The position numbers and the translations under genes were made by a program. A stretch of DNA of 11,692 bases, from assembly GCA_937880125.1 (NCBI GenBank), contig CALFLU010000107.1:1-11692 (forward strand). The letters are read 5' to 3'. The notes under the pieces were generated by a model. That model saw only the letters and a list, made by a program, of their open reading frames with translations. It made no database searches and was not told where the DNA came from. The first letter of the stretch is position 1, and every line of letters begins with the position of its first letter. Source of the DNA: an uncultured Eubacteriaceae bacterium (lineage in GTDB: Bacteria; Bacillota; Clostridia; Eubacteriales; UBA1433). Of the stretch, positions 1 through 8,149 are shown in pieces.

Positions 1-3000
1 GCTGAGTTTTTCTCGTCTTGCCTATCAGTTGTTGAGCAAAGCCGGCACCATGCAATCGCAGCCGCTCAGCAAAAAAGCGGCACTGGTCATTTTGAAAAAA
101 ATCCTCATTGATACGGCGCCTTCTCTGCAGGTGTTTGCAAGAAGCTGGATGCACGACGGATTTTGCGAAATGGTTTATCAGTGCATACAGGAAATGAAAA
201 AAAACAAAGTAAGGCCAATACAGATGCACCATATGGCCAAAGGCGATATGCTGCAAAGAAAAATGGCTGAAATCGCATTGATTTATCAGGCCTATGAAGA
301 ATACATTCAACAAGGTTATTGTGATGCCGAAGATATGATTGAACAAGCCACCGACCAAGTGCAAAAACAGCAAGACTTTCATGAGGCCCATGTGTATATT
401 GACGGTTTTCACACGCTGGACAGGCAAAGAATCCACTTAATCGAGACCATTCTCGCAAAGGCACCTGCCGTGACGGTGGCCTTGACCTATGAAGAAGAGC
501 AGAATCGTGATGTCTTTGCCTTGACAAAGAAAATGCTGGACGACTTGCTGGCTTGCGCACAAAGACAAAAGGTTTCGGTGAATAAAATGCATATGCACGG
601 CAAAAAAAACAGCACGCCGGTCATGTGCTATTTGGAAGAAAATCTTTTTCGATATCCCAATTTGCCCCGCCTGCAGTTTGAAACCGAGGACGCTTTGCAA
701 ATCATTCAAACCAACAACCTGCGCCGAGAAATGAGCCTGGCGGCGGAAAAAGTGCTGAGCCATGTGCAAAACAATCAATTGCGCTATAAGGATATTGCGC
801 TGTTTTGCAATGATTTGGACGCCTATCGCCCGGTGGCAAAAGAGGTCTTTGCCGATTATGGCATACCGCTGTTTATCGATGAAAAATACGACATCGAGCA
901 AAATGCTCTGGTGCGCATGCTCTTTGCCATGCTGCAAATGTTCGAAAAAGATGCCTTTGGCTATGCAGATGTGTTCACTTATTTAAAATCGGGCTACACC
1001 GCCCTAGATGATGAACAAATCAACCGACTCGAAAATTATGTGCTGCGCTATGGCATCAGAGGGCGGGCATACCTGGAAGATTTTTGGAAAATCAGCAAAG
1101 ATGATGCAGAAGAGCTTGATAAAATCAACGAGGACAGAAAGGTTTTTGCCGAAGAAAATTTGCAACGGTATCAAAAAATAAAACAGGCCAAAACCTATGA
1201 TGCCTTTGCCGAGATTGTTATGGAAATGATTCAAGAGCCGTTGGTGTTGGATCAAATTGAGAAAAATAAAAAGTTCTGCGAAGAAAACGGCCTGCACATT
1301 CAGGGTTCCATCGAAGAACAGATCGGCCACATTTTGGAAGAAAGCCTGCAGTTTATTGCCCATTTTCTCAAGGGGCAAAAGGCGCGAACGGAGGATTTTT
1401 ATCAAATATTAAAACAATCCATCTTAAGCCAGCAAGCGGGCATATTGCCCGCAACGGCAGATTGTGTGATTTTGGGCGACTTTGCCCGCAGCCGAACATC
1501 GGACATTGCCGCGGCAATCATTGTCGGTGCCAACGAAGGCTTGATGCCAAAGGCGCTGATAGCCGAGGGGCTGTTTACACAGCGTGAAAAAAGAGAGTTG
1601 GTGGAAGTGGGGCTGGACATGTTGGGAGAAGCGCAAAACCATACGATGAAAGAACGTTTTTATATCTATAACACTTTGTCAAAACCGCTGCGCTACCTCA
1701 GTTTGAGCGCGCCGTTGTCCAGCGAGGCGGGAGAAGGGATGGAAATGAGCCTGGTGGCGGAAAACATCGCCAAAATGTTTGACATACCCATAGAGGACGA
1801 CAGCTTTGACGGTGTGGTTTTGTCCAACAAGCAAGGCACGTATCACAAATTGGTGGAGATCATCGCAACCCATATCCAAAACAAAACCCAACCCTCAGAC
1901 AAAGTGCGAGACTTGCTGAGGTGGTACGGGCAAGATAAGCAATATGCCCATCGGGTCAAAAGACTTTGCAGCGCCATAGCCGAGGAGTACAAAACTGAAG
2001 ATATATCGCCCAAGCAAATTAGGCAGATGTTTGACAGCACCTTTGCAATCATCGCCAGCAGCATGCAGGCCTACGCCGCTTGCCCCTTTCAGTATTTCTT
2101 GAAATATGTTTTAAAACCGAAAAAACGGGAAATATGGGAAATCAGTTCGCTGGATATCGGCTCGTTTATGCATCATGTGGGTGAAATCTTCACCACCTAT
2201 ATTTTAGAAAATCAAATCGATACGCGTGCCATGACAGCGGAGCAGACAGCGCATATCATAGGAGAAATTGTCGCAAAAGAAAGTACATTTAAAAACGACG
2301 TCTTCGGAAGCGACTATCTCAGCAGCGCCACGCTGGACAGGCTCAAAGGCGCCGCGCAAAAATCTTTTGGAAAAATGATCGATCATTTAAACAACGGTGA
2401 GTTTGATATTGCGGGAAGCGAGATGGGCTTTGGCAAAAATCAGCCTTTGCCCGGCGTGTATCTGGGCAACATCAATGGCTTTGATGTCAGCGTAGAAGGC
2501 AAAATAGACCGTGTGGATACCTATGAAAAAGACGGCAAAATCTATCATAAAATCATAGATTACAAAACAGGCAAAAACGAGGTGGACTATCAACGCATAT
2601 ATTATGGACTTGACTTGCAATTGAATTTTTATATGCAGGCTTGCTTAAGCGCAGAGCCAAACCACCTGCCGGCGGGCATGTTTTATTATAAATTGCACAG
2701 CCCCGTTGTTGCCTTTGATCAAGACATTGACGAACCGCAGCAATCGCAGGCCTTAAAGCAAGCCCTTGACGACGAAATGCGCCTGGTGGGAGTGGCGGTG
2801 GATGATGTGGAGATTGTTTCGGCCATGGACAAAGACTTTACGAGCATGGTCAAGGTAGACTACTCCGAAAAGGATGCAAAGATCAAAAACTCTGCCCATG
2901 TGCTCAGCGAAGAAGAAATGCAAAGGATGCTTCACCACAGCACAAAGCTGGCGAGCGGTTTTGCAGAAGATATTTTATCGGGCGCCATCTCGCCCAAGCC

Positions 3001-3169
3001 CTATAAAGGCACCTGCAAATATTGCGATTACGCCAAAATGTGCAAATGGGCACAGGCCCCCGGCGGCGCCCGTTATCGACGTATGGAAAAAATCGACAAA
3101 AATACCTTTATCGAAAAAATCAGAAAAGAGAAGAGCGATGATGAGTCAGCAAAACACGAAAGCATCTGA
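1..3169 (+). CDS. addB: ATP-dependent helicase/deoxyribonuclease subunit B (AddB), 5' end missing
   Basis: AddB is the second subunit of the AddAB (RexAB) complex, which unwinds and resects double-strand breaks until a Chi site and then supports RecA loading. In this family the AddB helicase fold is degenerate and takes part in Chi recognition, while its C-terminal nuclease cuts the 5'-ended strand. The frame is open to the left edge, with 1055 codons visible from base 2. It begins in the segment reading SFSRLAYQLL, which in Bacillus AddB lies about 65 residues in, so the start and Walker A region are upstream. The PD-(D/E)XK nuclease is intact: His near nt 2171, KIDRVD from nt 2501 and IDYKTG with Asp at nt 2558 and Lys at nt 2564. 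Four cysteines (codons at nt 2081, 3014, 3023, 3041) give the one-plus-CX2CX5C iron-sulfur pattern typical of AddB. The 3' end overlaps addA by 32 nt. Confidence 0.95.
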   Translation, partial: LSFSRLAYQLLSKAGTMQSQPLSKKAALVILKKILIDTAPSLQVFARSWMHDGFCEMVYQCIQEMKKNKVRPIQMHHMAKGDMLQRKMAEIALIYQAYEEYIQQGYCDAEDMIEQATDQVQKQQDFHEAHVYIDGFHTLDRQRIHLIETILAKAPAVTVALTYEEEQNRDVFALTKKMLDDLLACAQRQKVSVNKMHMHGKKNSTPVMCYLEENLFRYPNLPRLQFETEDALQIIQTNNLRREMSLAAEKVLSHVQNNQLRYKDIALFCNDLDAYRPVAKEVFADYGIPLFIDEKYDIEQNALVRMLFAMLQMFEKDAFGYADVFTYLKSGYTALDDEQINRLENYVLRYGIRGRAYLEDFWKISKDDAEELDKINEDRKVFAEENLQRYQKIKQAKTYDAFAEIVMEMIQEPLVLDQIEKNKKFCEENGLHIQGSIEEQIGHILEESLQFIAHFLKGQKARTEDFYQILKQSILSQQAGILPATADCVILGDFARSRTSDIAAAIIVGANEGLMPKALIAEGLFTQREKRELVEVGLDMLGEAQNHTMKERFYIYNTLSKPLRYLSLSAPLSSEAGEGMEMSLVAENIAKMFDIPIEDDSFDGVVLSNKQGTYHKLVEIIATHIQNKTQPSDKVRDLLRWYGQDKQYAHRVKRLCSAIAEEYKTEDISPKQIRQMFDSTFAIIASSMQAYAACPFQYFLKYVLKPKKREIWEISSLDIGSFMHHVGEIFTTYILENQIDTRAMTAEQTAHIIGEIVAKESTFKNDVFGSDYLSSATLDRLKGAAQKSFGKMIDHLNNGEFDIAGSEMGFGKNQPLPGVYLGNINGFDVSVEGKIDRVDTYEKDGKIYHKIIDYKTGKNEVDYQRIYYGLDLQLNFYMQACLSAEPNHLPAGMFYYKLHSPVVAFDQDIDEPQQSQALKQALDDEMRLVGVAVDDVEIVSAMDKDFTSMVKVDYSEKDAKIKNSAHVLSEEEMQRMLHHSTKLASGFAEDILSGAISPKPYKGTCKYCDYAKMCKWAQAPGGARYRRMEKIDKNTFIEKIRKEKSDDESAKHESI
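3126..3137 (+). promoter_or_regulatory. Ribosome binding region of addA inside addB
   Basis: A purine-rich stretch (AGAGAAGAG, about 3127-3135) lies just before the tandem ATG codons at 3138 and 3141, within the last codons of addB. It is a weak Shine-Dalgarno match. Ribosomes finishing addB at 3169 could re-initiate here, fitting coupled synthesis of two subunits needed in equal amounts. Confidence 0.45.
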
Positions 3170-6100
3170 ACAGCAGCGTATAGAGGCTGCTTTGGAAAAG
3201 AATCGGGCAAAGATGACTCAAGAGCAGCAATATGCCGTTGACGCTGCGCCGGACGCAGAGCGCAACTTGCTGGTTTCCGCCGCGGCAGGCAGCGGAAAAA
3301 CCTTTGTGTTGGTCGAGCGCATTGTCAACCTTCTTTTGCTGCATAAAAAAGATATACGAAATATGCTTTTGGCAACCTTTACCAATGCGGCCGCCGCACA
3401 GATGCAAAAGAGAATTCAAGGTGCCATCGGCAACCTGCTTTATACCGAACAAATTCATTCACCGCATTTAAAAGAACAACTCGCCTATCTCAACGGCGCA
3501 GATATCAGCACGCTGCATGCCTTTTGCATCAAAATGATTCGCAGTTATTTTCACACCCTCGACATAGCGCCGGACTTTACCATCTTGCAGGGAGCCGAAG
3601 AAGTGCTGTTGCGTGAAGAGACCCTGCGGGACGTGCTGGAAGATTTTTTGTCCCGTGAAGACGAGGCGTTTTATAGCGTTTATGACATGTACACCCCGGT
3701 CAAAAAGCCTTTGACCATGGGGGAAATGGCATTGGCGGCCTATGACTATGCCATGAGCCGACCCGAAGGGTTGCAGTGGCTCAAAGATGAAATTGCCTGC
3801 TATGCAAGCAATGCGCCTTTGCAGCAAAGCAAATGGGTGCGGTTTTTGACGGAGGTTGTTGAAGAATCTCTTGCAGAAGCTTTTACTTTGCTTTGCAAAG
3901 CCACAGAAAAGGCAAAGGCTGTGTTGCCCGAAGACAAGTTGGATATTCTCATCGACGAAAGAGAGCAGGCCGCACAACTCATTGCCGCCCTGCAGGAAGG
4001 GTGGGACAGTTTTCAAACACAATATCGCCTCTTCGCTTCACGGTCCACGGCAACGTTGCGTTTTGCCAAAGATGTCGATGCAGACATCAAAGAAGAGATT
4101 CAAACTGACCGCAAAACGGCAAGGGATATTCTTAAAAAAGAGCTAAACCTTTTGGGTACCTACAGTTTAAAAAAAGCAAAACGGGAAAATGAAGCGTTAC
4201 ATCATGCACTGCATGTTTTTTTGCAAGTCGCCGAGACCTTCGCCGCAGAATATGAAAAGCGAAAGGCAAAGAAAAAAGTCATTACTTTCCAGGATTGCGA
4301 ACAGCTTTGTTTGAAAATTTTGCAGGACGAAAAAATTTCCCGGGAAATAAAGGAACAGTACGAATATATCTTTATCGACGAATACCAAGACATCAGCATG
4401 CTGCAAGAGGCGATTTTAAACAAATTGAGCACGGGAAACAATTTGTTTATGGTGGGCGATATCAAACAGAGCATCTACCGCTTTCGTTTGGCGGATGCCG
4501 ATATTTTTCGAGAAAAATATGAGCGCTTTCAGCAAGGCGAAGCAAACGGCGAAGTCATTCACCTCAACAAAAACTTCAGAAGCGCCAAAAACGTCATTGA
4601 CAGCATTAATGCCATTTTTGAGCCCATTATGCGCAAGCAAACCGGGGGTGTGGATTATGACGACGATGCAAAACTGATCTTTGCGCGAAAAGATCCTCAA
4701 GCAGAAGCCAAAACACAAATTCATCTTTTTTTAGGCAAAGAAGAAGACGCCGCAGAGGACGGCGAAGACGCTGTGGCGGAAATAGAAGGCACACAGTTGG
4801 AGGCGCTGGGAACAACGCGCATCATCAAAGATTTGCTGAAAGAAGAAATCTATGACAAAAAAGAACAAAAAATGCGACCTGTTCGCTATGGCGATATTGT
4901 CATACTCCTTGCCAGTCCCGCAACCGACGCCGCAGGATATATCGATATTTTTCGACAGCAAAACATACCGCTGATTTTTGATACGAATAAAGACTACTTT
5001 AACAACACGGAAGTGGATTTGATGATGAATCTGCTTGCGGTCATCGACAACGATCGACAAGATATTCCGCTGCTGGCGGTGATGCGCTCATCGTTGTTTG
5101 ACTTTGGCTTGAGCGAGCTATTGCAAATCAGAGCCGGGGCGCCGAAAACCTTTTTTTATGAAGCGGTGCAACAATATCTGCAGCATACCGAGGATGCGCT
5201 GAGTCAAAAATTACGGCAACTCTATGATTTTATCAAGCTGTATCGAGAAAAAAGCAAACACATGCGGCTCTATGACTTGCTTTTGGACATCTACAATGCC
5301 ACAGGGTTTTGTGAAACAGCGTCCATGATGGAAGAGGGCAGGCTGCGCAGCGAAAACTTGAAATCACTTTTAAACATTGCACGGGAATATGAAAAAGGAA
5401 CCACGCAGGGGGTGTTCGGGTTTTTGCGGTTTGTGGAAAAAGTCAAAACCGCACAAGCAGATATCAATGCGCCTGTGGTGTTCATGCAAAGGCAAAATGC
5501 CGTTCGTGTCATGAGTATTCACAAAAGCAAAGGTTTGGAGTTTCCCGTTGTTATTTTGGGCAGAACGTCAAAACGCTTTAACAGGGCGGATTTGTATCAA
5601 GAGATGATACTGCACAAGCAAATGGGACCGGCCATCACCTATTATGACGTGCAAAGGGGATATCGCTGTGACAGCCTCGCCAAAATTGCCGCAAAGCAGG
5701 CCGTGAAAAACGAAATGACCTCCGAGCAAATACGCCTGTTGTATGTGGCCTTGAGCCGTGCAGAAGAAAGGTTGATCATCACAGGGCTGTTGCCCGCAAA
5801 ATCGGCGGAGAAAAAAATGGCGTCTTGGTCAGAAGAAATCAGCACCTATAAAGTGAAAAAGACCCTTGCGTTTTTGGACTGGATTATGAGTGCGGCGATA
5901 GAAGATACGCGCCGCGGCGAAGAAAGTGTTTTTGATATTGTTGAACACCGCGACTTGCTGTTGCAAGAAGAGCGGAGCGAAGAAGTAGACCGAGATGTGA
6001 TACATGCTTTCTTTGAGGGAGAAGCAAACAGTTTACCCGAAAAAGATATAGCGCAATTGGCATGGCGCTATGACTATGAGGCCAGCACGCAAATTGCCGA

Positions 6101-6740
6101 AAAAGTCACGGTCAGCGAGCTGAAGCAAACGGCACAACACCCCGGCAGAAAATATGCGGACTTTGCCGCAGATGAAGAAGACAATGTTTTGCCCATGCGG
6201 CGAGGGGTTATTGTGCACTATATCATGCAGACCATTGATTTAAAAATGTTGAAAAAAACAGCGGATTACAGTGGGTTTTTGCAGCAATATTTGCGCACGC
6301 TTTTGGAGGAAAATATCATCACCGCACAGGAAGCTTCGTCCATTGACATCGAAAAGTTGGCGACCTTTTGGTCTTCAAATGTCGGGCAATTGATTTTGGA
6401 TGCACAAGAAGTGCGGCGTGAAGTGGAATTTTATTACAAAGCAAGCGCACGGGAAGTCTATAACAATATGCACATAGAACCCGATGAAAAAGTCTATATT
6501 CAGGGTGTGGTGGATTGTATTGCAATCTTTGACGGTGTGGTCTATATTATTGATTATAAAACAGATCGCTATCATGCGCACAATCGGGCGGAGCGCATTG
6601 CGCTTTATGCCACACAGCTGAAATATTATCAAAGGGCTTATCGAGAAATAACGAAAACCGACAACGTAAAATGTATTTTGTGCTTTATCAATATGGAAGA
6701 AAATATTTTACTCGACGAAACGGAAAACATCTATGAATGA
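3138..6740 (+). CDS. addA: ATP-dependent helicase/nuclease subunit A (AddA)
   Basis: AddA is the motor subunit of AddAB: a UvrD/PcrA-type superfamily 1A 3'-5' helicase fused to a RecB-like nuclease that cuts the 3'-ended strand. The product is 1200 residues, close to the usual size of about 1230. Seen in order: Q-motif TQEQ (27-30), Walker A AAGSGKT (49-55), Walker B DEYQD (414-418), motif III VGDIKQSIYRFR (439-450), the segment SIHKSKGLEFP with His795, and motif VI YVALSRAEERL with Arg874. The C-terminal nuclease keeps His1027, Asp1126, Asp1139 and Lys1141 (DYKTD). All catalytic residues expected for both activities are present. The frame is open further upstream inside addB, but homology begins only after the tandem ATGATG at 3138-3143, so the start is placed there. 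ATG 3141 is equally possible. Overlap with addB suggests translational coupling and equal subunit supply. Confidence 0.96.
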   Translation: MMSQQNTKASEQQRIEAALEKNRAKMTQEQQYAVDAAPDAERNLLVSAAAGSGKTFVLVERIVNLLLLHKKDIRNMLLATFTNAAAAQMQKRIQGAIGNLLYTEQIHSPHLKEQLAYLNGADISTLHAFCIKMIRSYFHTLDIAPDFTILQGAEEVLLREETLRDVLEDFLSREDEAFYSVYDMYTPVKKPLTMGEMALAAYDYAMSRPEGLQWLKDEIACYASNAPLQQSKWVRFLTEVVEESLAEAFTLLCKATEKAKAVLPEDKLDILIDEREQAAQLIAALQEGWDSFQTQYRLFASRSTATLRFAKDVDADIKEEIQTDRKTARDILKKELNLLGTYSLKKAKRENEALHHALHVFLQVAETFAAEYEKRKAKKKVITFQDCEQLCLKILQDEKISREIKEQYEYIFIDEYQDISMLQEAILNKLSTGNNLFMVGDIKQSIYRFRLADADIFREKYERFQQGEANGEVIHLNKNFRSAKNVIDSINAIFEPIMRKQTGGVDYDDDAKLIFARKDPQAEAKTQIHLFLGKEEDAAEDGEDAVAEIEGTQLEALGTTRIIKDLLKEEIYDKKEQKMRPVRYGDIVILLASPATDAAGYIDIFRQQNIPLIFDTNKDYFNNTEVDLMMNLLAVIDNDRQDIPLLAVMRSSLFDFGLSELLQIRAGAPKTFFYEAVQQYLQHTEDALSQKLRQLYDFIKLYREKSKHMRLYDLLLDIYNATGFCETASMMEEGRLRSENLKSLLNIAREYEKGTTQGVFGFLRFVEKVKTAQADINAPVVFMQRQNAVRVMSIHKSKGLEFPVVILGRTSKRFNRADLYQEMILHKQMGPAITYYDVQRGYRCDSLAKIAAKQAVKNEMTSEQIRLLYVALSRAEERLIITGLLPAKSAEKKMASWSEEISTYKVKKTLAFLDWIMSAAIEDTRRGEESVFDIVEHRDLLLQEERSEEVDRDVIHAFFEGEANSLPEKDIAQLAWRYDYEASTQIAEKVTVSELKQTAQHPGRKYADFAADEEDNVLPMRRGVIVHYIMQTIDLKMLKKTADYSGFLQQYLRTLLEENIITAQEASSIDIEKLATFWSSNVGQLILDAQEVRREVEFYYKASAREVYNNMHIEPDEKVYIQGVVDCIAIFDGVVYIIDYKTDRYHAHNRAERIALYATQLKYYQRAYREITKTDNVKCILCFINMEENILLDETENIYE

Positions 6741-7587
6741 ACTGACACAAAAATCCTATGCCAAAATCAACCTCTGCCTGCATGTCCTAAAAAGACTGCC
6801 GAACGGTTATCACCTGATTTCGTCGTTGATGCAGCGCGTGGCGCTGCATGACGAGGTGATGCTGCGCATTGCACACAGCGGCATCAAGGTGGAAACCAAT
6901 TGGGCAGAGCTAAATGAAGAACTCGAACAAAACACGGCAAAAAAAGCGGCGCAGTTGTTTTTTTTGCATACCGATATCAGGGCAGGCATTGAAATCTTTA
7001 TTCATAAAAATATCCCGCATCAAGCGGGGTTGGGAGGCAGCAGCAGCAATGCGGCGGCGGTGATAGACGCTTTGGACAAGATGTTTGAAACCAAGCTGAG
7101 CTATGTAGATAAGTGCGCCTTGGCATTGCAAGTCGGTGCGGATGTCCCATTTTTTATCCAAGGCAGCGGCACGGCAAAGGTGGAGGGAATCGGCGAAAAA
7201 ATCACGATGTTGCCTGCCATACCTCCCAAAGACATTTTGATTGTCAAGCCGCCCTTTGGTGTTTCAACGAAAGAAGCCTATGAAGAGTTGCAGCCTGCGC
7301 TGTTTGATGAAACCGATTGCACACAAGCGCTCTACGCGGCCTATTTGCAAAGTGACTATAAAACCATAGACCAATGCACCATGAACACTTTTGAAATCAA
7401 CACAAAACACAGAGAACAAATCCTGCAAATAAAGAAAGAATATAAAGAAAGCAACGCGATAACGTCTTTGATGAGCGGCAGCGGTTCTGCAGTATTTGCT
7501 GTTTTTTCATCGCGGGAAATGTGTTATAATGCATATCAGAAAATGCGGTTGCGAAACGAGGAGATTTTTATTACAACATTCTGTTAA
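6733..7587 (+). CDS. ispE: 4-(cytidine 5'-diphospho)-2-C-methyl-D-erythritol kinase (IspE)
   Basis: IspE phosphorylates the 2-hydroxyl of CDP-methylerythritol with ATP in the MEP pathway to isopentenyl diphosphate, in the cytoplasm. The 284-residue product has the normal length and the GHMP-kinase plan. The N-terminal YAKINLCL segment carries the catalytic Lys11. The glycine-rich ATP loop GLGGSSSNAA spans 99-108. ADVPFF holds the catalytic Asp137, and a C-terminal SGSGSAVFAVF glycine loop closes the substrate site. All key residues are present. The ATG at 6733 overlaps the addA stop by 8 nt, so it is probably translated from the addBA transcript. A GGA at 6722-6724 could serve as a weak ribosome binding site. 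Co-location with addAB is not functionally explained and probably reflects shared housekeeping expression. The gene ends 7 nt from the convergent lspA stop. Confidence 0.97.
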   Translation: MNELTQKSYAKINLCLHVLKRLPNGYHLISSLMQRVALHDEVMLRIAHSGIKVETNWAELNEELEQNTAKKAAQLFFLHTDIRAGIEIFIHKNIPHQAGLGGSSSNAAAVIDALDKMFETKLSYVDKCALALQVGADVPFFIQGSGTAKVEGIGEKITMLPAIPPKDILIVKPPFGVSTKEAYEELQPALFDETDCTQALYAAYLQSDYKTIDQCTMNTFEINTKHREQILQIKKEYKESNAITSLMSGSGSAVFAVFSSREMCYNAYQKMRLRNEEIFITTFC

Positions 7588-7594
7588 AAAAAAC

Positions 7595-8056
7595 CTATTT
7601 CAGCAAATCTTTTTCGAAGAAAAAAATACATAAGAGAAACAAAAGAGTGCCTGCGGTTACAAAAATATCGGCAACATTGAAAACAGCAAAATTAATCAGG
7701 CGAAAATCAAACATATCCACCACATAGCCCAGGCGAATGCGGTCGATTAAATTGGCGCTTCCTCCTGCGATAATCAAACTGACAGCCAGGTTACTCAACC
7801 GAAATTTTTTGTTTTTTCGCACGGAGTGAATGAGATATACCGTCAGCAATAAAAGAAAAACGGAAGTAAATACGATTAACACAAGCCGCTTGCCTGCAAG
7901 CATAGAAAAAGCCGCCCCGGTGTTTTCCACATAGGTCAGATGAAAAACATTCTCAATAATAGGCAGCGTATCAATGGGCAGCAGGTGCACCACAGCGAGA
8001 TATTTTGAAAATATATCCAAAGCAACGGCGGCTAAAATAATGATTAGATACAGCAT
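7595..8056 (-). CDS. lspA: Lipoprotein signal peptidase (signal peptidase II)
   Basis: LspA is the membrane aspartyl protease that removes signal peptides from diacylated prolipoproteins just before the lipobox cysteine, after Lgt action. With ATG at 8056 the product is 153 residues, a typical size, with four hydrophobic segments (roughly 1-21, 56-78, 87-101, 122-148). Conserved boxes are seen: ALDIFSK with Asp14, YVENTGAAFS (42-51) with Asn45, NLIDRIRLGYVVD (102-114) with catalytic Asp105, and FNVADIF (126-132) with catalytic Asp130. The glycine usually preceding Asn102 is Ala101, a mild variation. The ATG is preferred over an in-frame TTG at 8074 because GAGG (complement of 8062-8065) lies 5 nt upstream and a TATAAT box is suitably placed. 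The TTG would leave almost no leader. The gene is transcribed alone, convergent with ispE and divergent from the permease gene. Confidence 0.96.
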   Translation of the reverse strand: MLYLIIILAAVALDIFSKYLAVVHLLPIDTLPIIENVFHLTYVENTGAAFSMLAGKRLVLIVFTSVFLLLLTVYLIHSVRKNKKFRLSNLAVSLIIAGGSANLIDRIRLGYVVDMFDFRLINFAVFNVADIFVTAGTLLFLLCIFFFEKDLLK

Positions 8057-8063
8057 GAAAACC

Positions 8064-8093
8064 TCGACAGACAATATTGAGTTGTATTATACG
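8064..8093 (+). promoter_or_regulatory. Possible promoter of the permease-patatin-nnr block
   Basis: On the + strand TCGACA (8064-8069) matches the -35 consensus at five of six bases. It is followed by TATTAT (8085-8090, 15-nt spacer) or TATACG (8088-8093, 18-nt spacer). Neither combination is ideal, but this is the best candidate in the 93-nt divergent region. It would overlap the -10 box of the opposing lspA promoter, so the two could not be used at the same time. Confidence 0.3.
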
Positions 8094-8114
8094 CCATCTA
8101 GGCAGGGAGTGCAA
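8086..8114 (-). promoter_or_regulatory. Probable sigma-A-type promoter of lspA
   Basis: Reading the - strand, a perfect TATAAT occupies 8091-8086, and TTGCAC (matching TTG of the -35 consensus) lies at 8114-8109 with a 17-nt spacer. Transcription would begin near 8079, giving a leader of about 23 nt that contains the GAGG ribosome binding site before ATG 8056. The -10 box is strong and the -35 box is weak. Confidence 0.6.
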
Positions 8115-8137
8115 ATAAAAAACAATCACAGGATGCA

Positions 8138-8144
8138 AAGAGGT
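8138..8144 (+). promoter_or_regulatory. Shine-Dalgarno site of the AI-2E permease gene
   Basis: AGAGGT lies about 6 nt before ATG 8150. It is a good match to the anti-Shine-Dalgarno sequence and fixes this start codon. Confidence 0.7.
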
Positions 8145-8149
8145 AACGG

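Noticed and set aside
2874..3137. Upstream extension of addA from an earlier ATG at 2874, adding 88 residues
   Set aside because: This stretch is the other frame of the conserved AddB C-terminus, including its iron-sulfur cysteines. The extra residues do not resemble the start of AddA, and AddA homology begins after the ATGATG at 3138.
3468..4022. 184-codon open frame on the - strand inside addA (similar antisense frames at 437-937, 8900-9427 and 11040-11456)
   Set aside because: They lie wholly within genes with clear family motifs. Their translations are rich in His, Phe and Cys, as expected of shadow frames, and show no recognisable domain.
7610..7624. Hairpin TTTTTC/GAAAAA with a 3-nt loop near the lspA 3' end, as a terminator
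   Set aside because: The stem is almost all A-T pairs, lies inside lspA coding sequence and is not followed by a T run on either strand.
8057..8074. TTG start for lspA at 8074, adding six residues
   Set aside because: The ribosome binding site GAGG lies between this TTG and ATG 8056, and the TTG is only about 5 nt from the predicted transcription start.
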